Source of the DNA: Campylobacteraceae bacterium
GTDB taxonomy: Bacteria; Campylobacterota; Campylobacteria; Campylobacterales; Campylobacteraceae
Assembly: GCA_031290675.1 (NCBI GenBank)
Contig: JAITNC010000077.1
Coordinates: forward strand, 1 to 5,335
Reading direction: 5' to 3'
DNA: 5,335 nt
Shown here piece after piece: positions 1 through 5,335 of this stretch. Each line of letters starts with the position of its first letter. The stretch's first letter is position 1. Position numbers and translations under genes: made by a program. The notes beneath the pieces were generated by a model. That model was not told the origin of the DNA and did no database searches. It worked only from the letters and a program-made list of their open reading frames with translations.

Positions 1-1336
1 CCAAAGCGGCGAGCGTATGGACGAAAACATCCTCGCGCGCGATGAAATCCATAATGTCAATGTGCTGACCGTTATTGCCAACGAAAGCTACGACAGTTTT
101 GCCAAGGGACTTCAAAGCGAGATTGCCGAGGCAGTTGCCGACCGTCCGCGCAAGGTCGAGGCGAAGCTGTTCGCAGAGAAGTTTGGCGAGGACACCGCCA
201 CAGCGATTCACGAGAGCCTTATTGAGAACGGCTATGTAAAGCGCGGCGAACTCACCGAGAAATACTACGAGGACAAAAAGAACGGAATTCTTGAAATTCC
301 GGATGAAGTTGCAGACCGCGTCGCAGAGGTTATCGCTGTGCTTGACTCCGTCTACGACCCGAATGCCAATAAGCCGGAGAACGCCCGCAAGAACAATGTG
401 GAGGTCACACTTGACAGGTCGAAACTGGACAGCAAAGCTTTCCGCGAACTGTGGTCGCGTATCAACGGCAGGAGTTACTACATTGTGGGCTTTGACGAGG
501 ACGAGTTGGTCGGCAAGGTCGTGGCGGAACTGAACAAGCGGCTGCGTGTGTCAAAAATATATTTCAAGGTCGAAAAAGGCGAACAGGCGAAAACGATTGA
601 ATCAAAAGAACAATTGCAGGCGGGCGAGGCGTTTGTCCGTGCCAATATACTCCGCGAGGAAGTCGCTCCTTATGCGGCGATGAAAGCAAGTAATTCTGTT
701 CGCTATGACCTTGTTGGTAAAATCGTGGCTGAAACAGGATTGACCCGTAAAGCTGTAACGGCGATTTTAGTCGGCATCGAAAGAGCCATATTCGACCAGT
801 TCGGCGATAACCCCGAAGAGTTCATTATCCGCTCTGCCAACATAATTAACGAGCAGAAAGCCACCGCAATTATTGAGCATATCACCTACGATAAGCTGAC
901 AGAGGTTTTCTCCACCGACATATTCACGGAGCCGGATTTGAAAAAAGGAGCCTTGGGCGTAAACGCCATGCAAGCCAACCGTCATCTGTACGATTACGTT
1001 ATTTACGACTCCGCCAATGAGCGGGACTTTGCCTCCGAACTGGAATCGCATAGCGGTGAAGTTGAGGTTTATGTTAAGCTACCGAGAGGTTTCTATATCA
1101 ACACCCCCGTCGGCAAGTACAACCCGGACTGGGCGATAGCGTTCCATGAGGGCAAGGTGAAACACGTCTACTTCGTCGCCGAAACCAAAGGTGATATGTC
1201 CTCAATGGAGCTTCGTGAAATTGAAAAGGCGAAAGCCCACTGCGCCAGAGAGCATTTCCGTGCCATCAGCGGTGAAAATGTGAAGTATGACGTCGTTGAC
1301 AGCTATGACAAGCTCTGGGAACTGGTGCAAGGATAG
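1..1336 (+). CDS. res: Type III restriction endonuclease subunit Res, C-terminal part (5' end outside window)
   Basis: ATP-dependent restriction subunit of a type III restriction-modification system. With a Mod methyltransferase it would cleave unmethylated foreign DNA. The reading frame is open from the first base, so the ATG at 17 is internal. About 444 residues are visible, roughly half of a typical Res of 900-1000 residues. Counting from the first full codon, the fragment opens with QSGER and, after a short insert, NVNVLTVIANESYDSFAKGLQ, which in Res proteins follows helicase motif VI. The C-terminal nuclease domain shows a PD-(D/E)XK site: N374-P375-D376-W, then E394-T395-K396 in the context YFVAETKG. 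The stop is TAG at 1334-1336. The helicase motifs and mod must lie upstream. The catalytic residues are intact and no frameshift is seen. The codons look GC-richer than those of the operon downstream, which suggests horizontal acquisition (by-eye judgement). The family call is firm; activity cannot be judged from half a gene. Confidence 0.92.
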   Translation, partial: QSGERMDENILARDEIHNVNVLTVIANESYDSFAKGLQSEIAEAVADRPRKVEAKLFAEKFGEDTATAIHESLIENGYVKRGELTEKYYEDKKNGILEIPDEVADRVAEVIAVLDSVYDPNANKPENARKNNVEVTLDRSKLDSKAFRELWSRINGRSYYIVGFDEDELVGKVVAELNKRLRVSKIYFKVEKGEQAKTIESKEQLQAGEAFVRANILREEVAPYAAMKASNSVRYDLVGKIVAETGLTRKAVTAILVGIERAIFDQFGDNPEEFIIRSANIINEQKATAIIEHITYDKLTEVFSTDIFTEPDLKKGALGVNAMQANRHLYDYVIYDSANERDFASELESHSGEVEVYVKLPRGFYINTPVGKYNPDWAIAFHEGKVKHVYFVAETKGDMSSMELREIEKAKAHCAREHFRAISGENVKYDVVDSYDKLWELVQG

Positions 1337-1437
1337 GCTTTGTGGAGGAGGAACTGTTTAGGGATAAAACCGAGCAATCCAAAACGCTGAAAAGGGAGTT
1401 TGACACTTAATCGAAAGTGAAAATCAAGGAAGCCGTT

Positions 1438-1534
1438 CATTGTCATGCAGAGTGAGCGAAGCGAACAAAGTATCTATATTTTTGTATTTTGGCATAGAGC
1501 TGAGATTCTTTCGCTTCGTTCACGAATAACAATG
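1438..1534. repeat. Imperfect inverted repeat, MITE/REP-like, GAGCGAAGCGAA family
   Basis: The two ends are near-perfect reverse complements. CATTGTCAT at 1438-1446 faces ATAACAATG at 1526-1534 with one mismatch. GTGAGCGAAGCGAA at 1452-1465 faces TTCGCTTCGTTCAC at 1510-1523 with one G-T pair (1456/1519). Further in, AAGTATCT (1468-1475) resembles the complement of AGATTCTT (1503-1510). The whole could fold as a long hairpin around a ~40-nt centre. The core resembles a short dispersed repeat of the form GTCATTCTGAGCGAAGCGAAGAATCT that I recall from many unrelated bacterial genomes. No flanking target-site duplication is obvious. It may be a non-autonomous element or a transcribed structure, and copy number in the genome would decide. 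Confidence 0.65.
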
Positions 1535-1535
1535 G

Positions 1536-1550
1536 GAGGGCTTCGCTCTC
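1536..1550. other. Short hairpin beside the inverted repeat
   Basis: GAGGGC at 1536-1541 pairs with GCTCTC at 1545-1550 around a TTC loop, with one G-T pair in six. No T-run follows (the next bases are TATCAATGG), so it is not a standard intrinsic terminator. It directly follows the larger inverted repeat and could be part of the same element or a weak transcription block after res. It could also be chance. Confidence 0.3.
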
Positions 1551-1653
1551 TATCAATGGCGCAAAGAGGCTTTAACGAACTCAAGCGTGGAGCGGACGAG
1601 CTAAAAATTGCAAAAACCTATATATCACAACAAACTTCTCTAAGTGCTATTTG

Positions 1654-1684
1654 GATACAATAATTTTTTTGATATTTTGGAGAG
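1654..1684 (+). promoter_or_regulatory. Probable promoter -10 and ribosome binding site for purU
   Basis: TACAAT at 1656-1661 is a good -10 hexamer, lying in AT-rich DNA. No convincing -35 is seen, which is common for sigma-70 promoters in Campylobacterota. A transcript would start near 1668 and leave a leader of about 20 nt. GGAGAG at 1679-1684 is a clear Shine-Dalgarno sequence 3 to 5 nt from the ATG at 1688. The RBS is solid; the promoter is tentative. Confidence 0.45.
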
Positions 1685-1687
1685 CAA

Positions 1688-2521
1688 ATGAGTCAATACG
1701 TTTTAAAGATTGATTGTCAAGATGAGAAGGGTTTGATATATAGGGTTGCGGACGCAGTGTTCAAATACAAGCTCAACATCATCAAAAACGATGAGTTCGT
1801 GGACAGAGAACACAGTAAGTTTTTTATGCGCGCGGAGCTTAGCGGCGAGATAAACACAAAAGAGTTTTTAGGCACGCTTGAAGCCATGCTGCCCTCCGGA
1901 GCGAACATATACATAGCTTCCAAAGCCAAGAAAAACATAGTCCTGATGGGCACAAAAGAGTCGCACGTGCTTGGCGATATACTGCTCAAGCATTATAGAA
2001 ACGAGCTAAACGCCAATATTTTGGCTGTTGTGTCAAATTATGATGAGTTGAAGCCTTTGGCGGACAAGTTTGACATACCGTTTTTCCATATATCGCACGA
2101 TGATATCACGCGCGAGGAGCACGAAAACAAGATACTCGCACTCTTAGAAACACTAAAGCCTGATTTTATAGTTTTGGCGAAATATATGCGTATACTCTCG
2201 TCCGGTTTTGTGAAAAATTATCAAGGGCGTGTTTTGAACATTCACCATTCGTTTTTACCCGCTTTTATCGGCGCAAACCCTTATAAACAAGCGTATGAGA
2301 GAGGCGTGAAAATCATCGGCGCTACGGCGCATTTTGTAAATGACAATCTCGACGAAGGCCCCATCATAGCGCAAGATGTCATCACTGTAAATCACGAGTT
2401 TGACTGGAAAGAGATGCAGCGAGCGGGGCGAAATGTAGAAAAAGTGGTTCTCTCCACAGCGCTTGATTTGGTGCTTGAGGATAGAATCTTTGTGTACAAA
2501 AATAAGACAGTTATATTTTGA
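1688..2521 (+). CDS. purU: Formyltetrahydrofolate deformylase (PurU)
   Basis: Hydrolyses 10-formyltetrahydrofolate to formate and tetrahydrofolate in the cytosol, balancing one-carbon pools and supplying formate for formate-dependent purine synthesis. At 277 residues it is close to the ~280 of E. coli PurU. An N-terminal ACT domain (about residues 3-80, starting VLKIDCQDEKGLIYRVA) precedes the formyltransferase/hydrolase fold (about 85-265). The catalytic triad of this fold is visible as N184 and H186 in LNIHHSFLPAFIGA and D222 in NDNLDEGPIIAQDV. The 38-residue spacing from N to D is that of the family, and the tail RAGRNVEKVVLSTAL is also typical of PurU rather than PurN. The ATG follows GGAGAG at 1679-1684. 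It is the first gene of the operon and its TGA overlaps the next ATG by one base. In E. coli the ACT domain senses methionine and glycine; the same may apply here (inference). No anomalies seen. Confidence 0.96.
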   Translation: MSQYVLKIDCQDEKGLIYRVADAVFKYKLNIIKNDEFVDREHSKFFMRAELSGEINTKEFLGTLEAMLPSGANIYIASKAKKNIVLMGTKESHVLGDILLKHYRNELNANILAVVSNYDELKPLADKFDIPFFHISHDDITREEHENKILALLETLKPDFIVLAKYMRILSSGFVKNYQGRVLNIHHSFLPAFIGANPYKQAYERGVKIIGATAHFVNDNLDEGPIIAQDVITVNHEFDWKEMQRAGRNVEKVVLSTALDLVLEDRIFVYKNKTVIF

Positions 2522-2982
2522 TGTTTAACGTAGTTTTGGTTCACCCGCAAATCCCGCAAAACACGGGCAGTATAGGCAGACTTTGCGTCAATACAAACTG
2601 CAAGCTTCACTTGGTCAAACCTATGCTTTTTGAGATAAGCGACAAGATGGTCAAGCGGGCAGGGCTTGATTATTGGAAGCTTTTGGATTTGGAAGTTTGG
2701 GAGAGTTTGGAGCAGTTTATGGAGGCGCACGGGGGAAATTTGGAGCGTTTTTTCTTTGCGACGACAAAGAGCGATAAGCCCTACTTTGAGGCTAAGTACG
2801 AGAAGGGGGATTATCTGTTTTTTGGCGGCGAATCCACAGGGCTTCCGATGGAACTTATGCGCAAAAAGTGGGAAAACGCCGTAACTATCCCGATGGGCAA
2901 AAACGGCAGGAGCTTGAACCAATCAGTCGCCGTGGGGATAGTCTTGTATGACGCTATAAGACAAAATTTTAAGGAGTTTTAG
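2521..2982 (+). CDS. trmL: tRNA (cytidine/uridine-34-2'-O)-methyltransferase TrmL
   Basis: SPOUT-family, SAM-dependent enzyme that 2'-O-methylates the wobble nucleotide 34 of leucine tRNAs in E. coli. At 153 residues it has the minimal length of the TrmL/YibK group, which lacks an extra RNA-binding domain. The three SPOUT motifs are in order: P12-Q-N-T-G-S-I-G-R20 (motif 1), FGGESTGLP at 101-109 (motif 2), and IPMGKNGRSLNQSVAVG from 123 (motif 3), forming the trefoil knot that binds SAM. RAGLDYW also matches TrmL. In motif 3 the residue after SLN is Q134, where I expect leucine in most homologues. The ATG at 2521 shares its A with the purU stop (TGATG). A TTG one codon earlier (2518) is a possible start but less likely. 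No clear Shine-Dalgarno precedes it, so translation is probably coupled to purU. Confidence 0.93.
   Translation: MFNVVLVHPQIPQNTGSIGRLCVNTNCKLHLVKPMLFEISDKMVKRAGLDYWKLLDLEVWESLEQFMEAHGGNLERFFFATTKSDKPYFEAKYEKGDYLFFGGESTGLPMELMRKKWENAVTIPMGKNGRSLNQSVAVGIVLYDAIRQNFKEF
2971..2976 (+). promoter_or_regulatory. Ribosome binding site of the SDR gene, inside the end of trmL
   Basis: AAGGAG, a consensus Shine-Dalgarno sequence, ends 6 nt before the ATG at 2983 and lies within the last codons of trmL. It fixes the start of the dehydrogenase gene, which begins directly after the trmL TAG with no intergenic base. Confidence 0.85.
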
Positions 2983-3753
2983 ATGGGCATAGTTAAAGGA
3001 AAATGGGCTCTTGTAACGGGAGCGAGTGCCGGAATAGGCGAAGCAGTAGCGAGGGAGTTAGCTCTTAAGGGGTGCAATCTCATCTTGACAGCCAGAAGAG
3101 AAGAGAAGCTGAAAAAATTGGCACACGAGCTTGAGAGTAAAGTACAGGTGCGTGTATACCAGAGCGATGTGCGCTCAAACGATAGCGTGCAGCTTTTGCT
3201 CTCACACGTTAGGTGCGAGAAAATAACTCCTGATTTTTTGATAAATAACGCAGGGCTGGCTATGGGCTTGGAGCCTGTGCAGGAGGGGTTTATCTACAAA
3301 TGGGAAGCCATGATAGACACAAACCTCAAAGGCCTTTTGTACGTTACGAGGGCGTTTTTGCCGCTTATGATAGAAAAAGGCGAGGGGCACGTGATAAATA
3401 TAGGCTCAACGGCGGGCTGGCAGACGTATCCGGGCGGAAATGTATATAACGCCACAAAATTCGGCGTCAGGGCGCTTAGCGACGCTATGAGTTTAGACCT
3501 TGTGGACACGGACATCAAAGTTTCGTGTGTGGCTCCGGGCAACTGCGAAACAGACTTCTCGCTCGTGCGTTTTGAGGGGGATAAAGAGAGGGCGGACAAA
3601 GTCTACTCAAAATACAAAACACTTGAGGCAAAGGACGTGGCAGACGCTATTTGCTATATATTGAACACCCCTTCACACGTCAATATCCCATACCTTCGCA
3701 TCATGCCTAAAGCGCAAAGAAATATCTACATCTCAAGAGCGAGCGCAAAATAA
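2983..3753 (+). CDS. Short-chain dehydrogenase/reductase, YdfG-like (NADP-dependent 3-hydroxy acid dehydrogenase)
   Basis: Classical SDR oxidoreductase of 256 residues, cytosolic. The Rossmann glycine motif is TGASAGIG at 12-19. R38-R39 after the second strand favour NADP(H) over NAD(H). D62 starts the DVR segment, NNAG is at 88-91, and the active site is N114, S142, Y155 and K159 (YxxxK as YNATK), all present. The stretches NNAGLAMGLEP, W-MIDTN-KGL, INIGSTAG and GGNVYNATK closely match E. coli YdfG, which oxidises serine, L-allo-threonine and 3-hydroxypropionate and reduces malonic semialdehyde. The specific substrate here is inferred from that resemblance only. It begins immediately after trmL with its own strong RBS, and its TAA probably overlaps the start of the next gene. 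The final ~10 residues (ending SRASAK) are variable in the family. It could equally be another 3-hydroxy acid or ketone SDR. Confidence 0.9.
   Translation: MGIVKGKWALVTGASAGIGEAVARELALKGCNLILTARREEKLKKLAHELESKVQVRVYQSDVRSNDSVQLLLSHVRCEKITPDFLINNAGLAMGLEPVQEGFIYKWEAMIDTNLKGLLYVTRAFLPLMIEKGEGHVINIGSTAGWQTYPGGNVYNATKFGVRALSDAMSLDLVDTDIKVSCVAPGNCETDFSLVRFEGDKERADKVYSKYKTLEAKDVADAICYILNTPSHVNIPYLRIMPKAQRNIYISRASAK
3737..3752 (+). promoter_or_regulatory. Probable start region of the flavoprotein gene (weak SD plus ATA start)
   Basis: GAGCGAG at 3737-3743 could act as a weak Shine-Dalgarno sequence, 6 nt before an ATA at 3750-3752. This ATA overlaps the TAA of the SDR gene as ATAA, just where an ATGA overlap would be normal. 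The frame is open only back to a TAA at 3708-3710 and has no ATG, GTG or TTG before 3768. ATA would therefore be a near-cognate start used through coupling, or an ATG changed by mutation or sequencing error. Confidence 0.5.
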
Positions 3754-4877
3754 AAACAGATATTTTAGTGATAGGTGCGGGCGCGTCCGCGATGATGTTT
3801 GGCGCATATGTCAAAAAAAGCGTTGTGTTTGTAGACGCCAACCCGCATATATGCGCCAAAGTCAAGATATCGGGCGGGGGCAAATGCAACCTCACAAACG
3901 AAAACGTCAGCGCGAAAAACTATCTTGGCGACGAGGCTTTTATAAGCAAATCGCTTGAGCGGTACAGCAATGCCGAAACATTGGAGTTTTTCGCCAAACA
4001 TGGCGTAGTTCCGAGTGTGAAAAAAGATGGGCAGTATTTTTGCAAAAGCTCCTCTGAAGTTTTGGGGGCGTTGTACAGGGCTTCCTCTCACCACACATTT
4101 TTGCTCAACCAAAAAGTCAAAAATGTTACTTTTGAAAATGGCGAATTTATAACCGAGCTTGATGGTGAGCGTGTGAGTTCAAAAAAGCTTGTCGTAGCGA
4201 GCGGCGGGGTCAGTTACCAGAGCCTGAACGCAAGCGATATAGGCTACAAGATAGCGAGTAGTTTTGGTCATGAGATAAAGCCCCCAACTCCCGCACTTGT
4301 GGGTCTTACGCTGCAAAAAGAGCAGTTTTGGATAAAAGAGCTTAGCGGCGTTTCTGTGAGCGCAAAGATAAAATACAGAGATTTTTTATATGAGGGCGAC
4401 TTGCTTTTCTCGCACAAAGGTATCAGCGGGCCTGTCGTACTCAACGCCTCTTTGAGGTGGGAGAAGGGCGGCATTGCTATTGATTTTTTGCCGACATTTA
4501 CCTTTAAAAATACAATCTGGCAAGACAAAAAACAACCCACAACGCTGCTGCCTCTACCCAAAAGCTTCACAAAAGCCTTTTTAAACTCGGTGGGACTTGC
4601 CGATAAGCCCTTCAAATCTTACCTATCGGACGAGCGGGAGAAAATCATCTCGCTGAAAAATTATACAATGTCCCCAGCCGGAACTTTTGGTTTTTCAAGG
4701 GCGGAGATTACAAAAGGCGGCGTAAAATCGGACGATATAACGCCTGTAACTTTTGAGAGCGAAAGGCGGCGAGGGTTGTATTTCATCGGCGAAGTTTTGG
4801 ACGTGAGCGGCGAACTTGGCGGGTACAACTTGCAGTGGGCGTTCAGTTCAGGAGCAAATGCAGCTAAAAATTTTTGA
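3750..4877 (+). CDS. HI0933/BaiN-family FAD-binding oxidoreductase (start probably ATA)
   Basis: Flavoprotein of the HI0933 family (often labelled NAD(P)/FAD-dependent oxidoreductase, BaiN, or aminoacetone oxidase family), 375 residues from the proposed start. The substrate is not known for most members. From the ATA at 3750 the N-terminus reads (M)KTDILVIGAGASAMMFG: strand one plus the GxGxxS FAD phosphate loop (residues 9-13). D29 ends strand two, and the family signature KISGGGKCNLTN spans 39-50. VASGGVSYQSL, SHKGISGPVVLNAS and the C-terminal GLYFIGEVLDVSGELGGYN (from 342) are also diagnostic. The next in-frame start, GTG at 3768, would leave MIGAGAS and delete strand one, so I prefer the upstream start. 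The length is on the short side of the family, as I recall for Campylobacterota. It is the last gene of the operon; its TGA overlaps the -35 of the next promoter. The family is certain, the start is not. Confidence 0.88.
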   Translation: MKTDILVIGAGASAMMFGAYVKKSVVFVDANPHICAKVKISGGGKCNLTNENVSAKNYLGDEAFISKSLERYSNAETLEFFAKHGVVPSVKKDGQYFCKSSSEVLGALYRASSHHTFLLNQKVKNVTFENGEFITELDGERVSSKKLVVASGGVSYQSLNASDIGYKIASSFGHEIKPPTPALVGLTLQKEQFWIKELSGVSVSAKIKYRDFLYEGDLLFSHKGISGPVVLNASLRWEKGGIAIDFLPTFTFKNTIWQDKKQPTTLLPLPKSFTKAFLNSVGLADKPFKSYLSDEREKIISLKNYTMSPAGTFGFSRAEITKGGVKSDDITPVTFESERRRGLYFIGEVLDVSGELGGYNLQWAFSSGANAAKNF

Positions 4878-4902
4878 AAAATGGCTTAAATTATGATAAA
4901 AT
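4874..4902 (+). promoter_or_regulatory. Sigma-70 promoter with TG-extended -10
   Basis: TTGAAA at 4874-4879 (-35) and TAAAAT at 4897-4902 (-10) are separated by exactly 17 nt. TG at 4894-4895 with one base before the -10 makes it an extended -10. An overlapping TATGAT at 4892-4897 is a second possible hexamer. Transcription would begin near 4909, giving a leader of about 31 nt. The -35 includes the TGA stop of the flavoprotein gene, so the downstream gene can be expressed independently of the operon. No GC-rich terminator separates them, so read-through is also possible. Confidence 0.7.
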
Positions 4903-4939
4903 AGCGAAGAGGTTAATGCAAAAAAGGAGATTGAGGGAA

Positions 4940-5335
4940 ATGAGGAGATTATTTTTATCGGTTGTGTTGTTTTTTGGCTTTGAAAGCAGCGTGTTTGCGG
5001 ACTCGCCGCTGACATCTACACAGATTAGCTCTGCTTACAAAAATGTACCTGTTGTTTCCGATATGTTAGAAGAGCTTACGTTGAGTAACGATTTTATGGA
5101 TTTTTTGATTGACCCAAAAGTCCCTATAGACGTAAAAATCGCTATTATTCACGCTCTTGGTTGGGAAAATATGGAACCCAGATCAACCGTAGAGACATTT
5201 TTTAAGTACATCAACGCAGACAACAAATATATAAATTTTGACGATTTTATAGATAAAGCGAGCGGAGATTTGCTCATTTGTATGGCTTATTTGAAGGCGC
5301 TGGATAACTATTTTGAAGTTGATGAAGCTATCAAG
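4940..5335 (+). CDS. Exported protein of unknown function (3' end outside window)
   Basis: I do not recognise this protein. The ATG at 4940 is preceded by AAGGAGA (4924-4930, 9-nt spacing) and the frame stays open for 132 codons to the window end. The N-terminus is a clear Sec signal peptide: positively charged MRR, a hydrophobic core LFLSVVLFFGF, then a polar segment ending V-F-A at residue 20, followed by D21, with no lipobox cysteine at the cleavage site. Cleavage after A20 would place the mature protein in the periplasm or outside. The visible mature part is rich in Asp, Glu, Phe and Lys and looks mainly helical (for example PKVPIDVKIAIIHALGW), with a single cysteine in DLLICMAYLKAL. No membrane segment beyond the signal, no repeat and no catalytic motif is apparent. 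It has its own promoter at 4874-4902. A TTG at 4931 is in frame but too close to the SD. Confidence 0.8.
   Translation, partial: MRRLFLSVVLFFGFESSVFADSPLTSTQISSAYKNVPVVSDMLEELTLSNDFMDFLIDPKVPIDVKIAIIHALGWENMEPRSTVETFFKYINADNKYINFDDFIDKASGDLLICMAYLKALDNYFEVDEAIK

Larger units (their letters stand above)
1337..1687. other. Intergenic region without a convincing gene
   Basis: This 351-base gap separates the restriction gene from the purU operon. The first ~75 bases keep one frame open to a TAA at 1408-1410 (a GTG at 1342 would give a 22-residue acidic/basic peptide), but there is nothing recognisable in it. The middle holds an imperfect inverted repeat (1438-1534) followed by a 6-bp hairpin (1536-1550). 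The last part is AT-rich and carries the likely purU promoter and ribosome binding site. A 72-codon open frame at 1445-1663 runs straight through the repeat and is judged spurious. No tRNA, no strong intrinsic terminator and no transposase remnant were seen. The gap plausibly marks the border between acquired DNA and the host backbone (inference). Confidence 0.6.

Noticed and set aside
17..19. ATG near the left edge as the start of the restriction gene
   Set aside because: The frame is open to the window edge and the upstream residues QSGER match the family, so this ATG is internal.
767..1051. Reverse-strand open frame opposite the restriction gene
   Set aside because: It lies fully within the conserved Res coding region and shows no domain or start signal.
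1342..1410. Possible 22-residue peptide starting at GTG just after res
   Set aside because: A purine-rich AAGGAT lies at a usable distance, but the frame is very short, unrecognised and just what chance would give. It is mentioned only in the intergenic entry.
1445..1663. Open frame of 72 codons within the intergenic region
   Set aside because: It runs through both arms of the inverted repeat, has no Shine-Dalgarno sequence, and its product has no domain-like character. Such frames commonly arise from this type of repeat.
1337..1687. tRNA gene, CRISPR array or attachment site in the gene-free region
   Set aside because: No cloverleaf, no regularly spaced direct repeats and no tRNA 3' end were found by eye.
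2392..2922. Long reverse-strand open frame of 176 codons opposite purU and trmL
   Set aside because: The + strand here encodes two proteins with clear family motifs. The reverse frame has no RBS and its composition is that of an antisense shadow.
4861..4885. AAAAATTTTT palindrome at the end of the flavoprotein gene as a terminator
   Set aside because: It is a pure A/T palindrome without a GC stem or a proper T-tract after a hairpin, and it lies in coding sequence and the -35 region.

Overview
The window is a stretch of bacterial chromosome with every supported gene on the + strand. Two of the genes run off the edges. The four central genes (formyl-THF deformylase, TrmL-type tRNA methyltransferase, YdfG-like dehydrogenase, short HI0933/BaiN-type flavoprotein), their tight packing, the AT-rich intergenic DNA and the TG-extended -10 promoter near the end all suggest Campylobacterota (Epsilonproteobacteria, Sulfurimonas/Campylobacter-like). 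That placement is an inference from content and style, and no phylogenetic marker is present.

Layout. Bases 1-1336 hold the 3' half of a type III restriction endonuclease (Res) gene, whose start and presumed Mod partner lie upstream. It looks richer in G+C than what follows and is probably an accessory, transferred module. Bases 1337-1687 hold no convincing gene. They contain a ~97-bp imperfect inverted repeat of the GAGCGAAGCGAA type (1438-1534), a small hairpin, and a likely promoter and ribosome binding site for the next gene. Bases 1688-4877 form a compact operon purU - trmL - SDR dehydrogenase - BaiN-like flavoprotein, with junctions of 1-nt overlap, 0 nt and (most likely) 4-nt overlap. 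Bases 4878-4939 carry a good sigma-70 promoter whose -35 hexamer overlaps the stop codon of the flavoprotein gene. From 4940 to the window end there is the start of a gene for an exported protein that I do not recognise.

How the genes relate. PurU releases formate and THF from 10-formyl-THF, TrmL methylates the wobble base of leucine tRNAs, the SDR probably reduces or oxidises small 3-hydroxy acids with NADP(H), and the flavoprotein is a FAD enzyme of uncertain substrate. They look like co-transcribed housekeeping genes rather than one pathway. The res gene is functionally separate (defence against phage and foreign DNA).

The most interesting point is the start of the flavoprotein gene. The alignment-supported start falls on ATA within an ATAA overlap, where ATGA would be usual. 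The alternative GTG would remove the first strand of the FAD-binding fold. I found no sign of a wholly new system in this window.
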